A stretch of 64,000 bases of DNA from Nematostella vectensis (lineage: Eukaryota > Cnidaria > Anthozoa > Actiniaria > Edwardsiidae): NCBI RefSeq assembly GCF_932526225.1, contig NC_064046.1:1116001-1180000 (forward strand). Reading direction: 5' to 3'. The number at the start of each line of letters is the position of its first letter. Position 1 is the stretch's first letter. This document shows, piece after piece, positions 54,520-64,000 of this stretch. The translations under genes were made by a program, and so were the position numbers. A model generated the notes under the pieces. That model ran no database searches. It worked only from the letters and a program-made list of their open reading frames with translations, and was not told the origin of the DNA.

Positions 54520-55055
54520 TATCTAGCCGAATCGGAAAAAAATAGTAAAATAAATTTTAGTTGGGATTAGCAAAAACTGACAGGCGTTTTTTGTGTAGTC
54601 AGGTCGTCGAAAACTGGTAACAAGACACAGGCAGTCAATAAAAAGAACATAAGAAGAATTGACGGCACAAAACTTTATTTCGTTCGAAATTTTCTCCTTT
54701 TACTTCGAATGGTTTGTGTTCCAGGTATTTCAACATTAATCGCTATTATTTATTGTACCGTTGTATTTTTTTGTCATAAAGAAACATAGGGACTTTTAAA
54801 GTGTGCTATAAATAATTCATTTTGTGACGTACATGTGAAGCGCTGAAGTTGTTTTCATTGCTTCGCTGCGTTCAGCGACAGACTAGCTCAGTGCACTATT
54901 TTGGGCTGCGATTCTAACTAGCAAAATCGCTCGCTGTTTAAATTGTCGCATTACCTTAACTGTGCTCTAGAAAAAAACGCATGCTATTATCTGGTAAAAG
55001 GGGGCGATTTCTGTTGTACGAAATCTCAAATTGATTCGGATTCAAAGTTTACAAG
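54520..55055. promoter_or_regulatory. Divergent intergenic region between RraA-like and A2M-like genes
   Basis: The two start codons face away from each other across 536 bp, so this segment probably carries both promoters. It is AT-rich with no repeats; I cannot place a specific TATA box or initiator with confidence. Confidence 0.4.
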
Positions 55056-58000
55056 ATGTTGAAAATGTACGCTTTGCGAGTGTCGATCGTCGTGTTTGTG
55101 GGCTTACTAGGGAATATTCACACAACAAAGGCTTCTGCATCGAAAGAAAACAAGTAAGTGCAAATGTACGATTCCACAAACTTTTTATATCCCGCTTTCC
55201 CTTGCAAATATCCACTTCATCTAGCTCGGATAAAAATGCCAGGGCAATAACACGACACTTTGTCCATTACACTTATTGATCATTTCTATGCATTACAAAT
55301 AAATTTGTTTGATAATCTAACTTAAGAGTGCTTACAGCAATGCTTAAAAGGTTATCAAATTCGTTGTTTCGTTAATTTATTTTACAAAGAGGTCATGACG
55401 CCTCTATTTTGTCCATATGTAAGCTTACTGTGACACTGAAATTTAATCATTAGTTTGATATTATTAAATTTCTTGAGTTTATAGAGCTCTTAAATACATG
55501 GCACCTTTGTATAATATGTGCTATCCTAGAAACCCATTCTAAAAAAAACTCACTTGCATTAAATTAACTAGGGGTTGATAGATTTGGTTTTGATAAATAT
55601 AAATTGCATGACAGATGTTCAAATTGCTACCACGAAGCCTGTTTACTCCACGGGTGTCCCCACAGGCATAAAAATCATCATCCGTTAATTATCTGCTACA
55701 CAGAAATCTTAAATATTTGAAATCTTTATTTTAGACTTTTTTTTTTCAAAGATATTATCCGCTCTCAATTTTGTGTTTCAAAATCTTTTATTCATTTTTT
55801 AATTGATATGCCTCGCCTTATTTTCTAACTACTGTGGATTCGTCAGGATATCGGGTGTTTGATTGAGGAAATGTCTGGTCCTATTTATCAGGTTTAACAT
55901 AGAGGTCATGATTTGATTATCTTATCTTCTCAGTATGATGAAATAAAAAGGTTTTTTAAAAAAAAAACCTAAAAGCAAGACAAATATCACACAAAAAATC
56001 CCAAAGGAAAAGTGCTGTCAAGTGATTGACAGCAAGCAATGCATCTGAACATCTGCCATGCATTATGTTATATCAGGGTGGTGAAGAGGGGGGGCCCATC
56101 ACGAATCACAAAGTTATTTTTCAGACTTTCACGAATCACGAATTTAAAAAAGAAGCTTTCACGAATCACGGTTTTAACTTTTGCTTTTCTCATGAATATA
56201 TGATTTAAATATACAATCACTTGGATATTCAGTGCATTCAATGCAGTTTAACTGTCAAATCTGTTTAATAGAACAACGCTGCGGTTGATCCACTTATCAG
56301 TTAAACTAACACTCAATGACATGATTGTTTACTTTTACATATAAATGTATGAATAATGACACGAAAAATACCGTTACAATCGATACGAAGTGATTATTCT
56401 ACAGCTCCTGTCAAGCATTCCACTACCAATTGATAATGCCGGAAACTCATGCTCCCACGAATCCTTCGTCCTTTTACTATATGCTTCAATCGAGGCGCCT
56501 CCCTTCTGTATTCTTGCGACTGTTACTTCGGGATTTGCCCCGAGACCTTTACTAAGGGCAATTTCCTTCAGTGTTGTAAATGAAATCAGATGTTTCTTGA
56601 ATACTTCAAATACTTTATGCTTCTCGATCGTCAAGGGGACATTAAATTTTTTCTTGTGTACTACAGCAGATTTTGTCTCTGTTTTCTCTTGCTGAGTTAA
56701 GTAGAACGTCAAAATAACTTTGACGCTAGGATCAGAACTCTCCATCCACGATGCAAGGTATAAGTCGAGATCTTTGTAAATATGCCACGTTTATGCAACA
56801 ATGCAAGCTTCGAAAAATGACTGAACTATCGTTAGCGTTTGACGAGTCCGTCAAAACTGACCTGGATTTATGTTACTTAACCAATCATACTTAAGATGAA
56901 ACAATAGCGCTGTCAAGTATTGGTGGAGTAGTGTCAAACAAACTAAGACACTTGATACATCGGATATTAAACAAGCACAGCAAGAGGTCAACAATCTAAA
57001 CAAAGGTTATGTTTATTCGGAAATCTCTTGCATGTATTCGTGTTTTAATTATTGTTGGCGTCAACGGTCACGTTTCACGAATTTAGCCATGCGAAATCAC
57101 GAGTCACGAAAGTAAAAATACCCCAATCACGGATCACGATAGAGTACTCAATCACGAATCACGGGTTTATTTTTAGGCTTTTCACGAATCACAGGTTTAA
57201 TTTAGGGTCAATCACGAATCACGAAAATACTCTTCACCACCCTGTTATATAGAAACCGTTAAATATAATATATTAACTAAATTGTTCAACCTCTGGTATC
57301 AAGCATTGGCAGATACAAAAATATTGGGGGACTATTAAAGCTTCTACAAGAGGTGAAGGAAGGAATTCTTTCATGCAGGGGATCGGGGAAGCCTGAAGAT
57401 GGATACCTTTAGCTTTTACAGAATCAGGAATAGCAGTAGGGGTGGGTACCTCAAAAGTCTCGCAAAAAAGTTGCAAAATCTCAGAATCTTGGCGTTTTTT
57501 TACACAAGTCTCGAAGTCTTGTTATTTCCAAAATTTTTGGGTCTCAGAGCCTCGCTTTTTACCACAGTCTCGGAGTGTCAGATTTTTAAACAGGATCTCT
57601 GGGTCCCAAATTTTTGTTAAATGTTAGCTGATTACCGATTTCCTCTTCTTTTTCGTAGTGTAGCAAGAATGTATTGTAACTCACTTATTCTTTTTTGAAC
57701 TGATGTTTATGACACACTGTACCTTGAGCAAGTTATCCGAAAAAAAAAAAATCAGGCTCGGCTTTAAAGAGACCGGAAAAGCTCAGGCTCAGATTCTGAA
57801 ATTTGACAAAAGTCATGGGCTCAGATTCTAAAACACAGGTCTGCCCTCAGCAAGTCTCAGTTTCACCCATCGCTACCCCTTGGAATGTAAAAATATATTG
57901 CATTTACTGTAAAATTTCTCAATTTCCTTACATTTACCATAAACTCAATCTATGGGGAGGAAGGGGGGGAGGGGGCTGCTGTTAAAACATTGACCCCTCA

Positions 58001-61000
58001 ACCGGCCTGTACCGGCTTTGGGAAGTACCCACAACCCCAAAAAATCATAAATGCAAACTAAACACAACAAGATGAAGATACTCAGGCATCAGTCTAAGGG
58101 ATAAATGGTCTTGAAGATATGCATCCAACCAAGGTGTTGATAACTACTCTTAAGCCAAATAATAGCACAGGTTCTTTGACAAATTTCAAATCAAACAAGG
58201 AAAGAAAAGCAGAATCACCCCTCTCAATAAAACGCTCAAAATACAACACAAGGGAGAGAGATCAGCAAACACAGCTCAAGACAAAAAATAGATACCTTTA
58301 TTCTGATCCTCCAGGTTCATTTCCATGGCCTCAAAACACAATGTCCACTCCTTGAAGGCTTGTAAAACCATGAAGATGCCTTTACGGATTGAAAAGAATT
58401 CTGGGAGATCCAGGGAAAAATTCACCAGGGGAGGGCCAGTCAACACTCCTCTGCCCAAAGTCAGATGGTTTTTTATAAGTCTTTTCACCCCAAAGCCAAA
58501 CAAATCAATTCCAGGTCATACAGACCCAGAATAGCAGTGTAAACAATTTTGGAATCAATTTGGTTTCAGAAAAGACAGCATTTAGGAGGGCTGGAGTGAT
58601 TCATTAGAAAATTATTTTCTCATCCAGGCAAAGCCAAACAAGAAAAAATCATCATGAATCCACCTTTGCTTGCAAAAGACTTCATGATGTCCTGAGACAC
58701 TCTCCTAATATGCTCATATACTCATAGCGGGTTAATCAAATAGGACATTTAATGTGTTCTATATTCCCAGTAGGGGTACAGGGTACTTTTCTACTTTTAT
58801 GGCAGGTTGGGGGGAGGAGGGGGGGAACACACCATTTAGATTATTCCTTAGGACAAAAGGATTTGAAGTCTAAATAGACATTTATAAATGGAGTTCTAAA
58901 AGAGTGTTTGTTTTACAGTACCTACATCATTCTAGCACCAAATCAGTTTCGCCCTGGAATGGTATACACTATTAAAGTGAGCATACTGAAGTCTAGTGCC
59001 AAAGTGAATGTGACTGCAGAGATCGCATCAGAGACAAAATCATTGATTGAGAATACTGCTGTTTTCAGTCAAGGTTAGTCAGATGCTAGATATAAGTTCA
59101 AGAAATTACTTTAATATGTATTTCTTAACTCTTACCGCCAAAGCCTATTGGCTTTCACTAACTCAGGGTATCAATAAATCTTCAAAGGAGGTGTGACTGC
59201 ATGGTTAAGGAAAGTACTTCTGACCTTCAAGTTTTGAATTCTATAAATGGCCAGTGACTTTATGAAGTTTGTGCGAACAGGGGCATTTTTAAAGACAGAA
59301 TTGAAAATAGCATTAAATGTAAAATCAAGATTGAGATATCAAGTAGAGTGTTTTTTCATTAACCAATTAAGTTTGTCAATGTGTACTAGCCAAACCAGCA
59401 CAAAAGAGAACATTAGAATAAATTAGTGCTGAAGAAGCCTTGTATTCCACAGGTTTATGAAAACCACTCTATTGGAATTATATCATGTACAGTACCAGAT
59501 ACATGTCTATGTTTAATGTCAACAGGGAACACAGGAAATCTTGATTTAAAGGTGAGATTTGTTCATCATTTACCTATGCCACAGCATTTACAATTGCATT
59601 TACAATTGCATTTTCAGGACTCTGCTTTGGTGGAAAAAAAACAAGCACACAAAATCTTAAACAATAAAATATTCCAGACTTTGTATAAAATTAAATTATT
59701 ATTATTCTCTATTCCGAAACAGCATAAAAAGAAAGATTTTCAAAGCTCTTTGAAGTATTTTTTAAAATAAGATTTTCTTTTTGGGGTTTGTAGTGCGATA
59801 CCTGCCCTCCCACACTGTTTTCCATTGACCCCTTGTGTTTGTGATACTGTCAGGGGTTTCATTAGGCCCCGGCAGCCGGCGGAAGTGCCTGCTATTTTCC
59901 ACCGAGTGCCTGCTACTTTTTTAAAAAAGTCACTAAAAAGATAAAATGACTTCCACCCGCTACTTATCAATCTCCAGTGCCTACTCTGAAAGTTAATGAA
60001 AGCCCTGGCTGTGTAGCATAATCACCTCTAATGACTAATTAACACATACTGATTTGTCTGGCCAATTGTTGGCCATAGCATTTATGGGGTAGCGATGGGT
60101 AAATCTGAGACTTGCCGAGGTGCCGAGACTGTTGTTTCAGAACCCGAGCCTGAGACTTTTGTCAAATTTCAATTTTCTGGTCTCTTAATGCCAGAGCCTG
60201 AGCTTTTTTTTTCAAGGTTGTTTTTGGATAACTTGCTCGAGGTATGTTATAGACATCAGTTGACAAAAGAATAAGTAGAGTTACAATAAATTCTTGCTAC
60301 ACTACAAAAAAGAAGGGGAAACCCATAGCATGGTAACAACATAAAACAGGTTGCGTTTAACAAAAAATCGGGGGTATCCCTGAGATTGCGTTTAAAAATC
60401 CGAGACTCCAAGGCCGTGGCAAATAACAGCAAAGCCTCCAAGACCCGAAAATTTGGGGGGAAAATGAGACTTGTGTAAAAACTGCCAAGATTCCAAGACT
60501 TTGCAAAATTTTTGCGAGACTTTCGAAAATTCGCAGTACCCATTGCTACCCCTCATTTACAATTGCATTTTTTTATTATAAGTCTCTGCTTGAGCCACAT
60601 CAAATTTTTAGAAGTTGGGCCAATACACAGAATGGACATAAACAAAACAAATTGACCTGTGTAAATCAGCCTTTAAACCCCTTGCCTCTGGTAGGATGGC
60701 AGCATACCCCATCCAAGTAATCATTGGGGCCACACCCTAAACCATTCCATACTATGAGCTACCATAAATCTATAATTTTTATTAATAAACAAAGACATTG
60801 AAAACCAAAAAGAATGATTTTGTCTTCTAAAATTTCCCTGGGGCAAAACATGCAATTTCTAGCTTCACTACCAAGAAACATTATCTGTCACCCTCTGCTA
60901 AGCTGTCCTGACAGTAACAAAGACTATTGTTCTTTCTTGTAGGTCCCTTTTAATGAGGCAGTGTCCAGTGAGAATTATTACCTCACTGTGAATGGGTCTG

Positions 61001-62737
61001 GTGGCTTGGAATTCAGTGAGAAATCCTATGTCCGCTTCAGAGAAAATGGTTTCTCTTTGAATATCCAGACGGATAAGGGGGTCTATAAGCCAGGACAAAC
61101 TGGTACGTTTGGTCAAGGCATTCCTCGCCTTACGTAGTAATGATCTGTCATTTCCAATATCTGCCTATAGACACAGAACTATTCATGATAGTTTATAAAC
61201 CAATTAACATTATGCCATACACAGTTGGGCTAGACTATTTCCCCAGTGCTGTAGGGGGTATGGTATAATACAGGAACATTAAAGAAAATATTGGGATACA
61301 GCCATGCCCCTACTAGTCAATTCCCCATAATTTTTTTTAATGTGTCTCCAGTGCCCCACCCCCTGCTATAGCTATGTTCCCATAAATTTACCCCACCCAC
61401 TATAGCTCTGTGCTGCTATTCTAAATCCTGATTTCATTCGTTAGTGAAAATGAGGATTTTTGGACTCTTGCCGGACCTGAAGGTTTTCAAAGGAAAGGTG
61501 AGCAGGAAAGTTTAAATTACTGTGAAAAATGCTCAATTCAGTCAATTGATAAAGGGTTGTCACTGACCCACAACAACAGTCAATTCAGGCCCATACTCAG
61601 GATTTTTCCTTGGGTGGGGGGTGCGAAATAGGTAAAAGTGGACCTAATTTTTTCGGGGAGAAGAGGGAGGGAGTGATTTCTCTGAAAAAAATCTCATCAC
61701 CCCCCCCCCCCCATAAAAAAAGGGATTTTTTTTATGCCTTTGCAGTAATCTCCATGGGAGGCTTTTTGTCAGTTTTGGCTACATACCAGATATATCTAGC
61801 TTATGCTTTAAAGTTTTGTCTACAAAGATAACGTCTTTTGAGAATCGAAAGTGGATATTCAGCCGTTGTGGGGGTGCGTTCGCACCCCCTGGGCCTGCAA
61901 TTCTATATCAAACTTTTTATGTGGTTATCTATCCATACTACCTAGTTCAAGGAAGTAAATCAGCATGTTCACAAAAGCATACTAATCCAGGCTTCTAAAT
62001 TCTTTTCATGGCTGATGGTGTGAAGGTGGCAGTGGAAGTTTTGGTAAGATCACAACCTCAACATTAAAGCCCCATGCAAACAGCACCGACATTAGCTAGC
62101 AGACCTCAAGACATAGGAAATGTTGGCAAACATAAGCTAGCAGACCTCAAGACAAAAGAAAAGTTGGCAAACATAAGCTAACAGACCACAAAACAAGGGG
62201 AATTCTAGCATCATAACACAGTGTTCAAACGGCTCCAAAATTAGATATAGAGGACAAAGAGTACACATTTTATTAGGCATCTTGTTGGATTTGCTTGGCC
62301 AGTGTTGCACTGTTTTCACGTGTAAAAAAGGCCAGTCCTGATTATCGTACTATGCTGTTCAGTATTCTGACACTAACACACAAGATTCCCAATCAGGATA
62401 ACTCAAAGGCGAGGAGGGAGGGAGGCATTTTTAGATTGGGCGATGTTTAGACGGGTGAAATCTATGTAGATGCACCACTCTTGGGGGGGGAGAGGGCAGG
62501 GCAGGGCAGGGCATGTTTTTCCTGAGAAAGCTTGAGATTTTGAAAGCATTAGGACCAAAATCGTTACATTTTACTGCAAATCAATCATTTCCCAGAAATT
62601 ACGAAAATCAAGGCATGATGTATTGGGGGCTAATCATTTTTGCCTCTGCTGTAAACACTGATTACCACCATGCCTTTGATTGCAGGACCCAAATACGAAC
62701 AAAATGAGTCACTGGGCGGACTTGGAAGATCCATCAG
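55056..62737 (+). CDS. Alpha-2-macroglobulin/CD109/TEP-type thioester protein, N-terminal part (continues beyond window)
   Basis: Exons: 55056-55153, 58919-59073, 59526-59551, 60943-61102, 61445-61497, 62026-62043 and 62686-62737. Phases agree; 187 codons plus 1 nt are present. Residues 1 to about 27 form a signal peptide (hydrophobic VSIVVFVGLLG). The first macroglobulin domain begins TYIILAPNQFRPGMVYTIKV; the second begins SLNIQTDKGVYKPGQTVKMR and continues VLDPNTNKMSHWADLEDPSG. These are typical MG1/MG2 sequences of the A2M/C3/CD109 family: secreted or membrane-anchored protease traps or opsonins. The thioester and bait regions lie off the right edge, so the subtype is undecided. The 18-nt exon (VAVEVL) has a weak AAG acceptor but is needed for the conserved strand. 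No next exon is recognised in the last 1.2 kb. Confidence 0.85.
55154..56073. other. First intron of the A2M-like gene, left part; nothing recognised
   Basis: AT-rich intronic sequence without repeats or coding fragments. Confidence 0.45.
56074..57244. mobile_element. 1.17-kb TIR element with TTATAT target duplication, carrying a 123-codon ORF
   Basis: The ends are perfect 15-bp inverted repeats, CAGGGTGGTGAAGAG. TTATAT flanks both sides. Both subterminal zones contain multiple CACGAATCACG repeats. It shares terminal style, subterminal repeats and TTATAY target with the 476-bp element at 52206-52681, so both look like members of one family. CAGGG termini recall hAT or related DNA transposons, but the 6-bp duplication is unusual. 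It sits within intron 1 of the A2M-like gene. Confidence 0.85.
56374..56745 (-). CDS. Unrecognised 123-residue ORF inside the TIR element
   Basis: ATG at 56745, stop at 56374, no introns, antisense to the host A2M-like gene. The protein starts MESSDPSVKVILTFYLTQQE and contains FEVFKKHLISFTTLKEIALS and EVTVARIQKGGASIEAYSKR. The charge pattern looks like a compact folded domain, perhaps ubiquitin-like in its strand-helix layout; that is only an impression. It has no visible zinc finger or DDE triad, so it is not a transposase by itself. It could be a captured host gene fragment or an element-encoded accessory protein. I do not recognise a family. Confidence 0.5.
   Translation of the reverse strand: MESSDPSVKVILTFYLTQQEKTETKSAVVHKKKFNVPLTIEKHKVFEVFKKHLISFTTLKEIALSKGLGANPEVTVARIQKGGASIEAYSKRTKDSWEHEFPALSIGSGMLDRSCRIITSYRL
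57439..57880. mobile_element. Dispersed element with GGGTA...TACCC-type ends and TCTCG repeats, copy 1
   Basis: Begins GGGGTGGGTACCTCAAAAGT and ends CACCCATCGCTACCCC, with internal short repeats of the form AAGTCTCG, TCTCAGAATCTTGG and CTCGGAGT. It is homologous, in the opposite orientation, to 60086-60552. It is in an intron of the A2M-like gene. Confidence 0.65.
57881..58918. other. Intron sequence with one uncertain antisense exon-like stretch
   Basis: Minus-strand 58503-58281 is open and reads VKRLIKNHLTLGRGVLTGPP, then LVNFSLDLPEFFSIRK and FKEWTLCFEAMEMNLEDQNK, followed directly by GTATCT, a possible donor. The composition is protein-like, but I find no partner exon or known family, so it may be a relic of a processed gene or element. 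The rest of the intron is unremarkable apart from G-rich runs. Confidence 0.3.
60086..60552. mobile_element. Dispersed element, copy 2 (inverted relative to 57439-57880)
   Basis: Starts GGGGTAGCGATGGGTAAATC and ends GTACCCATTGCTACCCC. The 8-bp flanks are GCATTTAT and TCATTTAC, matching at six internal positions (CATTTA), a possible degraded target duplication. The internal GAGACTTGCCGAG and CCGAGACT motifs are the complement of copy 1. Confidence 0.65.
61240..61385. mobile_element. Third copy of the G/C-rich dispersed element
   Basis: Matches the core at 14881-15015 in the same orientation (AATACAGGAACATTAAAGAA, ACAGCCATGCCCCTACTAGT, CCAGTGCCCCACCC). This copy lacks the tandem expansion seen at 35868-36249. 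Confidence 0.65.
61586..61897. mobile_element. MITE-like element with CAGGCCC termini, copy 2, CAATT target duplication
   Basis: Begins CAGGCCCATACTCAGG and ends CCCCCTGGGCCTG, flanked by CAATT on both sides. It is homologous along its length to 663-1008. It is intronic in the A2M-like gene. Confidence 0.75.
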
Positions 62738-63396
62738 GTTTGTGTGATGGGCTAGAGACTAGTGGTTGGGGTTACTGGCAGGCTAGTTCAACGAATCCTT
62801 ACTACCCACTCACATAAGTGTTAAAGCCCTTATAAGCCTGCAGGGACTTGTTTATCCTCTTTCTGAAAGAGGGAGGGGGCTTATTGGAGAGGGGGTCTAA
62901 TAGAAAGACAAAGCTTCTTTGAAAATCTTTTTTCAACACTTTTAGCGTTTTTTCCCCAAACCTTTCACTTACATCAGTCTTGCCAAAACAAAGCATAAAT
63001 AAACTTTCAAATTCTGAAAAGGGAATTGAATTTGATTGAAATTTGAATTTTCTACAGATCTTTGAAAATTTTCCTGGCCGCGCGAAAGGAGATTGAATCG
63101 AGTAAATAATTCCAAGTTTTGGCGGGAAATTCTGAAACAACGTATTTTCCTTAAATCCTTTAAAATCCAGAGACGGCAATACCACAAAATATTGGCGAAT
63201 TGTTTTCTATTGCAATGAAGCGAAGAATAATTTAAAGTCGAGAATTGTATGCGAAAAAAGAAAATATCGCTTTGTTGTAGGTTTCAAAAACAGCGCGCGC
63301 CCGTGAGAATGCCGCGCCATTCTTTGCGAATGCAGCGCGCGAGCACATTGCAAAAACAATTCAATCACAATCTGCAAACGGTTCTGCGTAAACAAA

Positions 63397-63784
63397 ATGG
63401 AACACCAAAAAGACACTTTCGGAAATTCAAAGAAGGGAGAAGTGTACATCCTGCAAGTAGACGATGAGTTTCGTTTCAAGTGGTGGTTAAGAGCCCTGAA
63501 ATGCCGTTACTGGTTTGATCTGGGCAACCATGAGGAATACGACGCCGACTTCACCACTTCACACTTTCCGTTCAAACGATGCCAGAGAAAGCCCTATAAT
63601 TGTTCCTTGGACATTGCACTTTTGTTCGCTTGAGAGAATACAATCCTCCATACATTCTCTGTAATTTCATTGAAATCGGGCATAAAAGTAGTTGTTTAAA
63701 AGGTAGAACTGTTCGCCGCATCACAGGTGCAGGACTCGAAATTGGTAAATCGACTATCCTTCCATCAAATTGGCCAATAAAATA
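63397..63784 (+). pseudogene. Unrecognised ORF, possibly frameshifted
   Basis: An ATG frame from 63397 to 63633 reads KKGEVYILQVDDEFRFKWWL and continues to KRCQRKPYNC. A second frame from about 63600 to 63785 (LREYNPPYILCNFIEIGHKS, ending STILPSNWPIK) overlaps its end, as if one longer coding sequence had a frameshift near 63600. I do not recognise the family; it may be an element ORF in an A2M intron or the remains of a retrocopy. It does not look like the next macroglobulin exon. Confidence 0.35.
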
Positions 63785-64000
63785 GGCAGTAGCGCCTTCC
63801 AATCTTGTTCCCGAAGAAATAACATTTTATGTAGTTATGCCTAGTTCAGGAACCATTATTGTTGTCTTTAAGATACAGACTGAAGCAAGGAAAACGGTGC
63901 GCTCCGCAAGAACAACTTCTCTCCGTTCGTCCGTTTTACATTTTGTTTTTAAACGGCCCCACGGCTTTCTGGGATAGACACAGGGGAACCATAAAGCCTT

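Overview
This is eukaryotic, invertebrate animal DNA: intron-rich genes with GT-AG junctions, about 40% GC by eye, many inverted-repeat (MITE-like) elements and very large minisatellites. The genes are metazoan: a Golgi B4GALNT3/4-type glycosyltransferase, a CARMIL actin regulator and an alpha-2-macroglobulin-type thioester protein. With an RraA-type aldolase gene and Penelope/hammerhead-like relics, an anthozoan cnidarian such as a sea anemone is the most likely source. The species is inferred, not proven.

Layout. (1) 1-4769, minus: five exons of a beta-1,4-N-acetylgalactosaminyltransferase with a PA14 domain; its last few residues lie off the left edge. (2) 4770-10488: intergenic, dominated by about 53 copies of a 39-bp repeat, each carrying a CACGTG E-box. 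(3) 10860-50965, minus: one 40-kb CARMIL (LRRC16-like) gene. I assembled it as 41 coding exons with consistent phases, giving 1574 residues: PH-like domain, leucine-rich repeats, helical dimerisation region, capping-protein-interaction motif and a proline-rich tail. Its introns hold most of the repeats: a 24-bp array of about 9 kb that fills one intron, a 71-bp array of 3.8 kb, and at least eight smaller arrays. Three of these contain copies of the adjacent exon/intron junction. (4) 53330-54519, minus: a compact two-exon RraA/HMG-aldolase-like gene of 167 residues. (5) 55056 to beyond the right edge, plus: the signal peptide and first macroglobulin domains of an A2M/CD109/TEP-type protein. It is transcribed divergently from the aldolase gene across about 540 bp. 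Its introns carry several transposons, one of which encodes a 123-residue ORF.

The genes show no shared pathway: the glycosyltransferase acts in the Golgi, CARMIL at actin barbed ends, the RraA-like enzyme probably on keto-acids in the cytosol, and the A2M-like protein is secreted or at the cell surface. The most unusual feature is the minisatellite biology of the CARMIL locus. A repeat born from the 3' end of exon 30 has produced two 57-nt, AG/GT-bounded, frame-neutral pseudo-exons. The largest intron is about 99% minisatellite.
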